A stretch of DNA of 64,000 nucleotides from Vicinamibacteria bacterium (GCA_025938035.1 JAICQE010000002.1:5565-69564); one strand, 5' to 3'; shown: positions 50,549 to 58,590, counted from the first letter of the stretch. Notes: a model not told the origin generated them from the letters alone. Numbers and translations: made by a program.

Positions 50549-51133
50549 CGGCGCGTTCGCTTCCTGCGCGCGAACCAGAGAAGTGTCGCGCAACAACGGC
50601 TGCCGGATGTCGACGTGCCCGGCAATCGTGTCCACTTCCTTGCCGTCCACGAGAATCTGTACCCGCTGAACGGCCGGAAGGTTCGCGGTCACGGCATTGA
50701 CGATGGCGTGCACGGTCAGCAGCTCGGTCAACGAACCGCCGGGATGCCCCGCGGAGATGCCGCTGACGTCGACGAAGGCGTCCCCTTTTTCAGTGAGGTA
50801 AAACGCGCGGAGCATGGTCCCCGGCGGGATCGCGGATATGTACGGCGCGGGCGGCGGGGCGAACTGCGCTGCCAGGATCTGGCGCCCTTGTGCAACGAGC
50901 CCTTCGGCGAGCGGGACCTCGCGCTGCACCGGGAGCAGGGCGTCGCCTTCGGCTGCCGCATAGAACAGGGTTGCGGCGATGTGCGCTGTCTCGCTCGGCG
51001 GCGGAGGCGCCGCCGTTACAACGACCGCGGGATCGCGCTCCGTCAGCCGTTCCAGCAGCGAGGTCACGCCCCACGCGAGCAGACCGAGCAGAGCGACGCC
51101 AATGGCGACGGGGAGAATCCGGCCCAGGTTCAC
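50546..51133 (-). CDS. GerMN-domain protein, membrane-anchored
   Basis: The protein has 195 residues from a GTG at 51133, which overlaps the amidase stop (GTGA). One N-terminal membrane segment (LPVAIGVALLGLLAWGVTSL) is followed by a GerMN domain: GTMLRAFYLTEKGDAFVDVS, HPGGSLTELLTVHAIVNAV, and VQILVDGKEVDTIAGHVDIR. GerMN proteins act in cell-envelope assembly or sporulation. Pairing with an AmiC-type amidase suggests a shared role in peptidoglycan remodelling. Confidence 0.92.
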   Translation of the reverse strand: MNLGRILPVAIGVALLGLLAWGVTSLLERLTERDPAVVVTAAPPPPSETAHIAATLFYAAAEGDALLPVQREVPLAEGLVAQGRQILAAQFAPPPAPYISAIPPGTMLRAFYLTEKGDAFVDVSGISAGHPGGSLTELLTVHAIVNAVTANLPAVQRVQILVDGKEVDTIAGHVDIRQPLLRDTSLVRAQEANAP

Positions 51134-52635
51134 GGTGCGGCTTTCTCGTCGGCGAACGTGCGGAACCGCGCGATGGCTTCGTACAGCGCGTCCGCGACAC
51201 CATTGCGGAACTCGTCCGAGCGCGCTTTGCCCGCCTGCTCGGGATTGGTGAGATACGCCATCTCCACCAGAGCCGCAGGCATGTTCGCGCCGGTGAGCAC
51301 ACGCATGCCGGCGCGCTGCACGGCGCGCGGGCTGACGGGGATCCGTCGCCGCAGTTCCTCCTCGAGCATCGCCGAGAACGTGGACGAGGTCTCGATGTGC
51401 GCCGCCTGGGCCAGGTTCCACGGGACCACTTCCAGCGTGCGGCGGCCGCCGCCGAGCGCGGGCAGCGAGACGGCGTCCGTCCGCCGTCTGCGGCGCACCT
51501 CTTCTCCCTCGCGATCCAGACTGAGCAGGTAGACCTCCGCGCCGGACATCCCGGCGCCGAGCGCTCCGTTGGCGTGCAGGCTGATGAAGAGATCGGCCTT
51601 GCTGTTGTTCGCCACGGCAGCACGCTCGTCGATCGCAATGGCGCGATCGTCTTCGCGCGTCATGATCACGCGAACGCCAAGCCGTGTTTCGAGCCGCTGC
51701 CGCAGCCGGCGCGCGACGTCGAGCGTCAGCTCCTTTTCCTCCAGCCCATCGGCCGTCCGAACGCCGGGATCGTTGCCGCCGTGTCCCGGGTCGATCGCCA
51801 CCAGATCGAACTGTCTTCGCGCGGCGGCAGACAGCACGTCAGAGGCAGGCGCGGGAGCCGGTGGGGGGAACGCAGATTCGGCGGGGGGCGGCGCCGTGCT
51901 GGGTACTTCGACCGTGATTCGAGCGACGCCATCGGCCGTCGCGGTTGCCGTCCGCGGCATGCCGGCATTTCCGCCGAGGACCAGAACGATGGTGTTGGGC
52001 TGATCCCCGGCGCGAATCTGATCGATGAGTCCTCCGCCGCCCGGAGGCAGCGCCAGGTCGAGCGCGTCCGCTTCGACGCGGACGATGACCCGGCCGACGT
52101 CGGGCGTCGCGGTCGCCGGCGCAGCGGGACTGATTTCAATCGTCGCCCGCGTCGGCGGCCCGACGGCGTCCACGCGCGCGGCAACGCGGGGGACGACGAC
52201 GTCACCGACGATCAGCAGCCGCGACGTTCGCCGCAGGTCCACGCGCCGGTCGTAGATGGGAGCGAGTGCGCGGGGAAGAAACTCGACCGGAACCAGAAGA
52301 CGGCGTCCGGATCGCGAGACCGGCGCCGGCAGTGTGACCACACGGCCGTTCACGGATGCGATCGGTTGTGTGGACGACAGCACGATCGTACGGCCGCGGA
52401 ACGTCACCGTGACGGCACCGGTCGGCGCGTCCTCGGCGACCGTCACCTGGAACAACGCCGCCACCTCGTCCAGCGCGATGAGCTCCTGGCCGCTCACCAT
52501 GGTGGTGGGGACGGCGCGCCGCCCCTCTCGGGCAATCAGGGTCAGCGGCGCCGGCGGAGGAGTGCCCTGTGCCTGCACGAACAGCACCGGCACCATCAGG
52601 ACAATTGCGGTCGCGAATGCGGCTGTTCGATGCAA
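51130..52635 (-). CDS. N-acetylmuramoyl-L-alanine amidase (AmiC-type, Amidase_3)
   Basis: The 501-residue protein has a signal peptide and an N-terminal region with an amine-oxidase-N or AMIN-like pattern (ELIALDEVAALFQVTV). From about residue 275 the zinc amidase domain follows: VAIDPGHGGNDPG (His), EEKELTLDVARRL (Glu), LFISLHANGA (His) and PAALVEMAYLTN (catalytic Glu). It cuts the bond between the glycan and the stem peptide during cell division. GerMN, rph and rdgB follow on the same strand. Confidence 0.95.
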   Translation of the reverse strand: MHRTAAFATAIVLMVPVLFVQAQGTPPPAPLTLIAREGRRAVPTTMVSGQELIALDEVAALFQVTVAEDAPTGAVTVTFRGRTIVLSSTQPIASVNGRVVTLPAPVSRSGRRLLVPVEFLPRALAPIYDRRVDLRRTSRLLIVGDVVVPRVAARVDAVGPPTRATIEISPAAPATATPDVGRVIVRVEADALDLALPPGGGGLIDQIRAGDQPNTIVLVLGGNAGMPRTATATADGVARITVEVPSTAPPPAESAFPPPAPAPASDVLSAAARRQFDLVAIDPGHGGNDPGVRTADGLEEKELTLDVARRLRQRLETRLGVRVIMTREDDRAIAIDERAAVANNSKADLFISLHANGALGAGMSGAEVYLLSLDREGEEVRRRRRTDAVSLPALGGGRRTLEVVPWNLAQAAHIETSSTFSAMLEEELRRRIPVSPRAVQRAGMRVLTGANMPAALVEMAYLTNPEQAGKARSDEFRNGVADALYEAIARFRTFADEKAAP

Positions 52636-52692
52636 TCTGAACTATGTTCGCACAGCCGCCTTCGCACTAAGCTTCTCCCGCGACTTGTTTCG

Positions 52693-52983
52693 ATGAAGAA
52701 GAGACCGCGTCGATCTCCGCTCGCCAATACGCCGCCGCAGCACATGCCCGGGGCGCCTCCGAAGCACGGTCGCGTCCCGTTGAGTCCGCCGATCGATCTC
52801 ATGGCTGTGCCACGTCAGCGCCCGATTGCCGAGGTGCCGAACCCGCGGCGGCCGAAGGTGGTGCGGGTCGATCGTAGGGAGCTGCTCGACCTGTTCGCAG
52901 TGTTTCCGGATCTGCCGCGTCCGGCGCGCCCGCAGTCGCGACTCGCGACACGCGTTATTTCACTTCGCCGCCGCTATCTGTAA
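52693..52983 (+). CDS. Small basic proline-rich protein, 96 aa
   Basis: The protein is rich in Pro and Arg (KKRPRRSPLANTPPQHMPGA). A short helix-like segment lies near the end (RVDRRELLDLFAVFPDLPRP). Third codon positions are mostly G or C, as in real genes here. No ribosome site is clear. It is divergent from the amidase, and its last 29 bases overlap the end of the convergent slipin gene. It may be a genuine small protein of unknown function. Confidence 0.5.
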   Translation: MKKRPRRSPLANTPPQHMPGAPPKHGRVPLSPPIDLMAVPRQRPIAEVPNPRRPKVVRVDRRELLDLFAVFPDLPRPARPQSRLATRVISLRRRYL

Positions 52984-53860
52984 GCGACTGCTGCCGCAGC
53001 GCCGCGGCGCCGAGCAGGCCGCCCATGCCCATCGATTCCACCGCGCTGCTGGGGATGAGCATCAGGGCGCCCTTCTCCTTGAGCCCCTCATACAGCATGT
53101 TCATCGCCCGCAAGTGCAGCGCCGTGGGGTCGTCGTGATACGCCTTGGCGGCCTCTGAAAACGAGTGGGCGATCTCGAGTTCGGCCTGGCCGAGGATGAT
53201 GCGCGCCTGCTTCTCCCTCGCGGCCTGCGCTTCGCGCGACATCGCATCCTGCAGCGCGACGGGAATCACGACGTCGCGCATTTCCACCGCCGAGACGGTC
53301 ACGCCCCACGGCGTGGACCGCTGATCGATCAGCTGCTGAAGGTCCGCTTCGATCTTTTCGCGGCCGCGCAAGAGGTCGGTCAGCGCCGTGCGGCCGATGA
53401 TGTCGCGCAGGGCGGTCTGCGCGGCCCAGCTGATCGCCGTGCGGTAGTTCTGCACCTCCAGCGCCGCCTTTTCGGCGTCGTGCACCATCCAGAAGAGCAC
53501 CGCGTCGACGTTGACCGGGACGGTATCGGACGTCAGCGTCTGTTCGGCGGCAAAGCCGGTGGTGATCGTTCGCTGGTCGATCCAGGACGACACTGAATCG
53601 ACGAAGGGCAGCACCCAGAACAATCCAGGGCCGCGGAGCCCGACGTAACGGCCGAGCCGCAGCACCACGCCGCGCTCCCATTGCTGCGCGACACGCGGCG
53701 ACTGCATCAGCACCAGCCCGGCGAGGATGATGATCGTCGGGGCGACGGCGGTCTCGGCCTGAACGCCGACGATCACCGCCGCAGCGACCGCGACGATGAA
53801 GATCGCCAGCGAGATGACGTTGAGGCGCGGCGCGTTGACAGGAATGGCGATGTCGGCCAT
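52955..53860 (-). CDS. Slipin/SPFH (band 7) family protein
   Basis: The 301-residue protein has two N-terminal hydrophobic segments, then the band-7 domain: RVAQQWERGVVLRLGRYVGL, GPGLFWVLPFVDSV, WIDQRTITTGF, DTVPVNVDAVLFWMV and the slipin-typical QTALRDIIGRTALTDLL. These proteins form membrane scaffolds. The typical NfeD protease partner was not found nearby. Its start shares one base with the stop of the GntR gene, so it is regulated together with that repressor. Confidence 0.94.
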   Translation of the reverse strand: MADIAIPVNAPRLNVISLAIFIVAVAAAVIVGVQAETAVAPTIIILAGLVLMQSPRVAQQWERGVVLRLGRYVGLRGPGLFWVLPFVDSVSSWIDQRTITTGFAAEQTLTSDTVPVNVDAVLFWMVHDAEKAALEVQNYRTAISWAAQTALRDIIGRTALTDLLRGREKIEADLQQLIDQRSTPWGVTVSAVEMRDVVIPVALQDAMSREAQAAREKQARIILGQAELEIAHSFSEAAKAYHDDPTALHLRAMNMLYEGLKEKGALMLIPSSAVESMGMGGLLGAAALRQQSLTDSGGEVK

Positions 53861-54243
53861 TACGAATCTCCCTTTCGATGTGCCTGAAGCCCTTCGAGGA
53901 TGTCGTCGAGCGTGAAGCCGGCGGCCGAGGCGTCCGCCAGGAGCCGGGTGATGAAAGTGCGAAGCCGGCGCTCGTGCTGCTTTGGCGGGTGGGCCTGTGC
54001 CGGCGTCGCGCTCACGAACGTGCCGACGCCGCGGCGCGTCTCGAGGATGCCCGCGCGTTCGAGCTCGGCGTAGACGCGCGCGACCGTGTTGGCGTTGACG
54101 CTCAGTTCAACGGCGAGCTGGCGGACGGTCGGCAGCTGGTCGCCGGCCGCCAGGCGGCCGGTGGCGATGGCCGCGCGCAGGGCCCGATCGAGCTGCGCAT
54201 AGATCGGCGTGCGGTCCCGCGAATCGACGGAGACGATCGCCAC
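53860..54243 (-). CDS. GntR-family transcriptional regulator (YtrA-like)
   Basis: The 127-residue protein has a GntR winged-helix: PIYAQLDRALRAAIATGRLA, GDQLPTVRQLAVELSVNANT and VARVYAELERAGILETRRGV, then a short C-terminal helix (as in the YtrA subfamily). It starts at a GTG. The predicted -10 box lies only about 8 bases before this GTG and the operator sits in the promoter, so it is likely an autoregulated repressor of itself and the slipin gene, with a leaderless or nearly leaderless message. Confidence 0.93.
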   Translation of the reverse strand: MAIVSVDSRDRTPIYAQLDRALRAAIATGRLAAGDQLPTVRQLAVELSVNANTVARVYAELERAGILETRRGVGTFVSATPAQAHPPKQHERRLRTFITRLLADASAAGFTLDDILEGLQAHRKGDS

Positions 54244-54250
54244 GCGGACG

Positions 54251-54279
54251 ATTGTACTAGTAGATTAGTACACTGTCAA
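54251..54279 (-). promoter_or_regulatory. Sigma-70 promoter with operator inside the spacer
   Basis: On the minus strand TTGACA (54274-54279) and TACAAT (54251-54256) are 17 bp apart. The spacer carries the dyad TGTACTA-N6-TAGTACA (54253-54272). The GTG of the GntR gene is at 54243, so the start of transcription and the start codon nearly coincide. Confidence 0.75.
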
Positions 54280-54593
54280 CAGCACCGGCAGCGGCCGCCC
54301 GGCCCGTGTCCTTCGCTCAGGATGCGGCCGTCGCGCGCAGCCAGCGTGACGCCGATCGCCCGGCCGTCCTCGAGGCGCAGCGTCAGCGGCCGGCCGATCA
54401 GCGAGACGTCGGTCACTTCGCAGTCCGTGGCACCTTCGATCCGGTGCAGACCGGGGACCGGCATGCCGGAGCCGACCAGCATGCCCTGATAGCGCGTGAT
54501 CGAGTAGCGGACTTGCCGCAGGACTGTTCCATCCTGGAACAGTTCGCCGACGCCGGTGAGCTCCTCGACGATTTTGAAAGTCGCCTGCTGCAC
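54276..54593 (-). CDS. Small protein of unknown function, 105 aa
   Basis: The protein starts MQQATFKIVEELTGVGELFQ. It looks like a small beta-rich domain (LRQVRYSITRYQGMLVGSG, EVTDVSLIGRPLTLRLEDGR) and ends in GGRCRCC. No signal or membrane segment was seen. It is read in the same direction as the GntR gene and its end touches the GntR promoter. Confidence 0.65.
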   Translation of the reverse strand: MQQATFKIVEELTGVGELFQDGTVLRQVRYSITRYQGMLVGSGMPVPGLHRIEGATDCEVTDVSLIGRPLTLRLEDGRAIGVTLAARDGRILSEGHGPGGRCRCC

Positions 54594-54678
54594 GTTGCCA
54601 TCTTACTTGCACGCGCGCGCGCATGGTATAAGTCCCGGCGCTCAGGACAGGTCCTGCGCTTCGCAAGTGAGGAGAGCG

Positions 54679-55395
54679 ATGAAAAAGATTCTTGGTGTGC
54701 TGGTGGCTGCGGCGTTGTGTTCAGCGACCGACGCGGCGGCGGCGAATTGCAACGATGTCCCCTCGGCCTCAGAGTTGCGCCAGGCGATGCTGGCCGCAGC
54801 AAAGCTTCCAAACGCCGGCGGTCTCTTTGGAGGCGCGCGGATGTGGGGCGCTGTGGTGAACCGCGACGGCGAGATCTGCGCGTATATCACGACGACCGCC
54901 GATCCGACGCAGGTGTGGCCCGGCAGCCAGGCCATCGCAAAAGCGAAGGCCTACACCGCGAACGCGTTCAGCCTCGACACGCTGGCCCTGTCAACGGCGC
55001 GGTTGTACACGTTCACGCAGCCAGGCCATTCACTGTGGAGCCTCGGCCAGTCCAATCTGTGGCATCCGTCGCTCAACGCGCCGCCCGGCGGTCAGGCTGG
55101 AGGAACCAACCAGATCGGCGGCGGATTGATCTTTTTCGGCGGTGGCGTCCCGATCTATCAGGGAACCAAACTGGTCGGCGGTCTCGGTATCAGTGGCGAC
55201 ACGTCGTGCGCAGATCACGAGATCGCGAAGCGCACACGCAACGAGCTGGGCATGAATCCACCCGGTGGCGCGCTTGTCGATGACATCACGTACAGCGTTC
55301 CGGACGGAGCTTCGGTGTTTACGCATCCGCGGTGTATCAATACATGGCGCAACGGCGCGTTCATCGGAGAGGAAGCCGTAGCCTCGGGTTACTGA
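54679..55395 (+). CDS. Exported heme-binding GlcG/HbpS-type protein
   Basis: The protein has 238 residues from the ATG at 54679, with GAGGAGA before it. It has a signal peptide (LGVLVAAALCSATDAAAANC). The GlcG/HbpS domain is visible as AVVNRDGEICAYITTTADPT, AIAKAKAYTANAFSLDTLAL, and GGVPIYQGTKLVGGLGISGD with CADHEIAKR. Members bind heme or act as accessory proteins for glycolate or corrin metabolism. No heme gene is adjacent. Confidence 0.9.
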   Translation: MKKILGVLVAAALCSATDAAAANCNDVPSASELRQAMLAAAKLPNAGGLFGGARMWGAVVNRDGEICAYITTTADPTQVWPGSQAIAKAKAYTANAFSLDTLALSTARLYTFTQPGHSLWSLGQSNLWHPSLNAPPGGQAGGTNQIGGGLIFFGGGVPIYQGTKLVGGLGISGDTSCADHEIAKRTRNELGMNPPGGALVDDITYSVPDGASVFTHPRCINTWRNGAFIGEEAVASGY

Positions 55396-55449
55396 TGTCT
55401 TGCCTGCGGGCAGGAGATCGCGAGGACGCGTGATCTTCTGCCCGCTGCC

Positions 55450-56409
55450 TTATTGCGTGAGATCCTTCGTGACAGCCAGCACCGACAGCGGATCGACGCG
55501 CGCGTTGTTCAGCCGCACGCTCCAGTGCAGATGCGGCGCGGTCACGCGGCCGGTGCCGCCGACGAGTCCGACGACGTCGCCGCGCGTGATGTGATCCCCC
55601 TCCGTCACGCCGATCTCCTGGAGGTGGGCGAGCAGCGAGTAAAGCCCGAGACCGTGATCGAGGACCACGGTGTTGCCGGTGAAGTACAAGGGCCTGGCGA
55701 GCGCCACCTGGCCTGAGGCCGGGGCCGTGACCGGCGTACCCGCTTTGGCGCTGAAGTCGGTGCCGCTGTGCGGGCTCCTCGGCTGACCGTTATAGATGCT
55801 GCGCGCGCCAAAGCTGCTGTTCGGCGGGTCGCTGACTGGCGCCTGAAAGGCGCCCTGCCACTGCCGCGGGGTGCCGGCGGCTTCGAAGATCGTCTGCAGC
55901 GCTGCGGCGTCCTGCTGGATGCGGGTGAGTTCACTGGCAGGCGGGTCAACGAAGTTTGCCGCCACCCGGAGGCGCCGGACCGGGTACTTCTTGTCGATCA
56001 CCGTCAGCGTCTGGGCTGAGGCAATGGCGGCGGAACCGGCCGGTGTGACGGCGACGTCGATCGGGTAGGTACCCGGCTTGACGTCGAGATCGATGCCGAT
56101 CAGTCCCTGCCAGCGATCACCGACGCGCGCGAGGTGGATGGGGCGGCCAAAGATGGTGGCCGACGTGCCGGTCGCTTCGCAGCTGCACGTGACGTCGAGC
56201 CGCACGATATCCCCCGGCCCGCCGGTTTCAGCCGACAGCACGGTTTGAATCACCGGCAGTGTCTGCGCACGGGCGTGGCTTCCGCCTTGCGGCGGAAGTA
56301 CATACGCTCCAACCAGCGTGGCCGCCAACGTCGTCACCGCAATCCGGGTCGGCTGCATGTCGCTATAGCGATTTAGACGCATCGAGCCGGCTGCAGGTTG
56401 TAACGCCAT
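55450..56409 (-). CDS. M23-family peptidase
   Basis: The protein has 319 residues if the ATG at 56409 is used (GGTGG about 10 bases before); ATGs at 56382 and 56358 are alternatives, the last leaving a compact signal peptide. An N-terminal beta domain (about 50-150) is followed by the LytM/M23 domain: SPHSGTDFSAKAGTPV (first metal motif), GNTVVLDHGLGLYSLLAHL and TAPHLHWSVRL (HxH). It probably cuts peptidoglycan cross-links. A family-1 repeat variant lies inside the signal-peptide codons. Confidence 0.9.
   Translation of the reverse strand: MALQPAAGSMRLNRYSDMQPTRIAVTTLAATLVGAYVLPPQGGSHARAQTLPVIQTVLSAETGGPGDIVRLDVTCSCEATGTSATIFGRPIHLARVGDRWQGLIGIDLDVKPGTYPIDVAVTPAGSAAIASAQTLTVIDKKYPVRRLRVAANFVDPPASELTRIQQDAAALQTIFEAAGTPRQWQGAFQAPVSDPPNSSFGARSIYNGQPRSPHSGTDFSAKAGTPVTAPASGQVALARPLYFTGNTVVLDHGLGLYSLLAHLQEIGVTEGDHITRGDVVGLVGGTGRVTAPHLHWSVRLNNARVDPLSVLAVTKDLTQ
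56278..56300. repeat. Family-1 repeat variant inside the M23 gene
   Basis: GCTTCCGCCttgcGGCGGAAG keeps the palindrome of family 1 but sits in coding sequence for the residues LPPQGGS at the end of the signal peptide. The reading frame is intact. Confidence 0.55.
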
Positions 56410-56460
56410 CTCATTAGTTCCACCCGCGGCAGGCGCGTAGGATGGCGGAAGGAGACGAAC

Positions 56461-56655
56461 ATGGCCGAGAAGACCGGGGACCGGAACGAAGGCAAGCAGG
56501 GTGCGCGGCGGCCGATGGCGCCACAGCCTGCGAAAGGCGACGAGCAGGATAAGGAACCTCACCCGGACGAACGTCACCCCGACGGGGAAGGACGCGACCG
56601 CCCGCCGTCGGATCGGCCGCGCGGCACGGAGAGTCCGTGGCTCGGTGGCGGCTAG
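56461..56655 (+). CDS. Small hydrophilic disordered protein, 64 aa
   Basis: The ATG has GGAAGGAGACG before it, a very good ribosome site. The product is almost all charged and Pro/Gly residues (KTGDRNEGKQGARRPMAPQP, then DEQDKEPHPDERHPDGEGRD). It should be disordered and very soluble. Proteins of this type often act in desiccation or stress tolerance, but there is no direct evidence for that here. Confidence 0.7.
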   Translation: MAEKTGDRNEGKQGARRPMAPQPAKGDEQDKEPHPDERHPDGEGRDRPPSDRPRGTESPWLGGG

Positions 56656-56765
56656 GGACGCGGTGGATCGTCACAATCACCCCCTCGATTTATCGGCCGC
56701 GCGCGCGGGGCCATGAGCCCGCGCCATGAGCCCTCTCGCATTTTTCAAATGCGCCTAGCGCCGAT

Positions 56766-56822
56766 TTCGTGGGGCGAGCCTTGCAGGCTCGCCTCGCGAA
56801 CCCGCAGGGTTCGCGCCACGGA
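56766..56822. repeat. Dispersed palindromic repeat, family 2
   Basis: GTGGGGCGAGCCttgcaGGCTCGCC and GCGAACCcgcaGGGTTCGC, then GCCACGGAAG. It lies 3' of the 56831-57730 gene, between convergent genes. Confidence 0.85.
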
Positions 56823-56830
56823 AGTGAAAT

Positions 56831-57730
56831 CTAGGGGATCACGGTGCTCGTGCGGACGTCGCCGCCCGTGACCCCAATCATCAGCTGCGGGCCGTAGTTG
56901 TTCTCCTGGCACACGTATTCGAAAGGCTCGATGCCCGGGTTCCAACGCTTGGTGTAGCCGCTCGTCCACGGCGCCGTATACGCGCCCGGGTCGTCAACGG
57001 TGATTTCGTATCTCAGGGTGTTGAAGTCGGTGCGCGTCACCCGTTCGACGGTGTGGAGCCGGCCGGTGTGCGGCATTCCCCAGCGTTCGAGCCAGGCGTT
57101 CTCGTTGAAGCCGACCGTATCGATCACCAGCGTGTCGCCGTCCCACCATCCGATTGAATGTCCGAAGTAGCTCGGCTCCACGATCGCGGGATGCGATCGG
57201 CCATCCATATAGATGACGCGGAACGAATGCGCTCCACCCGTTTGAAACAGGTAGATGCGCCCGCTGCCCGGCAGGTTCAGCAGCTCGATGCCGTACGCGG
57301 TTTGAAACGCGCGCGCCGCGGGCGACGGCTTGCAGCGCGTATACGGCTCGTCCGCGAGAAAACGGGCGTGACGCACATCGAGCAGGGCCTTCGCCCATGG
57401 CTGTATCGGAATCTTGTCGAGGTGGACGAGACCGGGCCGCGGCTGGCCGCCGGGCCTCTCGTAGTTGCTGGGGATTGTTGTGAGCGGCTCGCCGCCGTCC
57501 CACATGCCGGTCTGGCTTGGCGCCGCGCCAAGGTTGATGGTGCCGTCCGGCCAGCGCGGAGCAGCGGGCGCCGGTGCCGCTGGTTTCGCGCCGCCACCGC
57601 GGCCTGCCCTGAGCTCAGTCGCCCCTCGAGCGTCCTCGGGGCGACCCTGAGGCTCTCGAAGGGTCGAAGGGCCTTGAGCGACAGCTGTGGCGGGAAACAG
57701 CAGGGCCAGGACGATCGCGACGATGCGCAT
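56831..57730 (-). CDS. Exported protein of unknown function, 299 aa
   Basis: The protein has a signal peptide (IVAIVLALLFPATAVAQ), a Gly/Ala/Pro-rich linker and a conserved-looking core: RPGLVHLDKIPIQPWAKALL, RCKPSPAARAF, and YMDGRSHPAIVEPSYFGHSI with GWWDGDTLVIDTVGFNENAW. The core is a family I have seen in Acidobacteriota genomes without a known function. The linker after the signal peptide is encoded by a repeat-like sequence (57601-57673). Confidence 0.85.
   Translation of the reverse strand: MRIVAIVLALLFPATAVAQGPSTLREPQGRPEDARGATELRAGRGGGAKPAAPAPAAPRWPDGTINLGAAPSQTGMWDGGEPLTTIPSNYERPGGQPRPGLVHLDKIPIQPWAKALLDVRHARFLADEPYTRCKPSPAARAFQTAYGIELLNLPGSGRIYLFQTGGAHSFRVIYMDGRSHPAIVEPSYFGHSIGWWDGDTLVIDTVGFNENAWLERWGMPHTGRLHTVERVTRTDFNTLRYEITVDDPGAYTAPWTSGYTKRWNPGIEPFEYVCQENNYGPQLMIGVTGGDVRTSTVIP
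57601..57673. repeat. Repeat-like dyad (family 3) inside a coding region
   Basis: GTCGCCCC and GGGGCGAC flank TCGAGCGTCCTC, with further AGGGTCGAAGGGCC-type copies next to it. It codes for residues about 20-43 (GPSTLREPQGRPEDARGATE) of the exported protein. The 5' end of coaA (45455-45490) holds a similar sequence. Confidence 0.6.
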
Positions 57731-57772
57731 GCGACGCGGACGATCCTACACACTTTCCCCGTTTCTCAGCCG

Positions 57773-57792
57773 CCCTGTTAATAGTGACAGGG
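57773..57792. promoter_or_regulatory. Dyad site upstream of paralogue C
   Basis: CCCTGTTAATAGTGACAGGG has arms of 8 bp with one mismatch around a 4-bp centre. It matches the site at 61137-61156 in spacing and in most bases. It lies about 100 bp before the ATG at 57896. Confidence 0.4.
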
Positions 57793-57895
57793 GAAGTGCT
57801 GGAATTTTTGCCATCTGGATCAACACCCAATCAGACCGCACAATCGGCCCGCCATCGTGACCGTCCGCAAACCCATTGGCAGCGTGGAGGACGAA

Positions 57896-58132
57896 ATGGA
57901 AGCTCTGGTTCAACGTGTGCGCGGAGAGTTTCGTGAGATGCCCGGATTGCGGCTCACGTTCGCCCAGGCATGTCGCCTCTGGCAGATGGACTCAACCACC
58001 TGCGCAGTAGTGCTCGAGCGCCTGACTCGCGATGGTGTCCTGCTTCGAACTCGGCAAGGGCACTACATCGCCGCCCCACGCGCACGCCAGCTGGGTGCAC
58101 CGCTCGATCGATCTCAGCGGGCTGCTTCATAG
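57896..58132 (+). CDS. Small winged-helix-like protein, paralogue C
   Basis: The protein has 78 residues from the ATG at 57896, chosen because GGAGG lies 5 bases before it; an earlier GTG (57857) would add 13 residues. It has the shared block FREMPGLRLTFAQACRLWQM, then CAVVLERLTRDGVLLRTRQG and a wing HYIAAP. It is closest to paralogue B. No export signal. It is followed after 11 bases by the zinc-ribbon gene. Confidence 0.8.
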   Translation: MEALVQRVRGEFREMPGLRLTFAQACRLWQMDSTTCAVVLERLTRDGVLLRTRQGHYIAAPRARQLGAPLDRSQRAAS

Positions 58133-58143
58133 GCGGCAAATCC

Positions 58144-58362
58144 ATGCGCATACCTGTCTGCCATTGCTCCCGGTGCCACTCGCCAAATACGATCCGCGTC
58201 CATAAGGAACGGTGCGAACACTGGTATTGCTACGACTGCGGCCGTAGTTTCGACGTGCCGATCGCCGAAGACACCGGCGTCAGTCAGGGCTCAACCGCAC
58301 CGCCTCCTCGATCGCCCCAGCTCATTGGTTCCGCCCGCCAGACATCAGTACGATCCGCTTAG
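58144..58362 (+). CDS. Small zinc-ribbon protein
   Basis: The 72-residue protein begins MRIPVCHCSRCHSPNTIRVH and has two CxxC knuckles (CSRC and CYDC) with the second in WYCYDCGRSFDV. The tail is disordered. Such short zinc ribbons bind nucleic acid or partner proteins. Together with paralogue C it may form a two-gene unit. Confidence 0.75.
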   Translation: MRIPVCHCSRCHSPNTIRVHKERCEHWYCYDCGRSFDVPIAEDTGVSQGSTAPPPRSPQLIGSARQTSVRSA

Positions 58363-58590
58363 TGACCGAACAAAAGGGGTTCAGCACTTCGGATCATCGG
58401 CGGCGAATCGACACCCTGGGGAAAGAGCTCGACGAATGGCGGCGTCACTTCGACGCCGCCAAAGCTGAGGCGCACGATCGCCGCTCCACTGCAGATCGGC
58501 GTCGTGTCCCGCGCGGAGAAGATCGCCGGCGAACCGGATAGGCGCTCCGAACGAATTCGCCCCCCTTATGGGGTCCGCAAGGAGGTCTGT

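Noticed and set aside
50890..52983. 697-codon plus-strand frame opposite the amidase gene
   Set aside because: Most of it is antisense to GerMN and amidase genes and is very Arg-rich. Only its last 96 codons, outside those genes, were kept as a possible small gene.
57800..57820. Sigma-54-like TGGAATTTTTGC before paralogue C
   Set aside because: The GG and GC pairs are three bases too close, so it cannot be a -24/-12 element.
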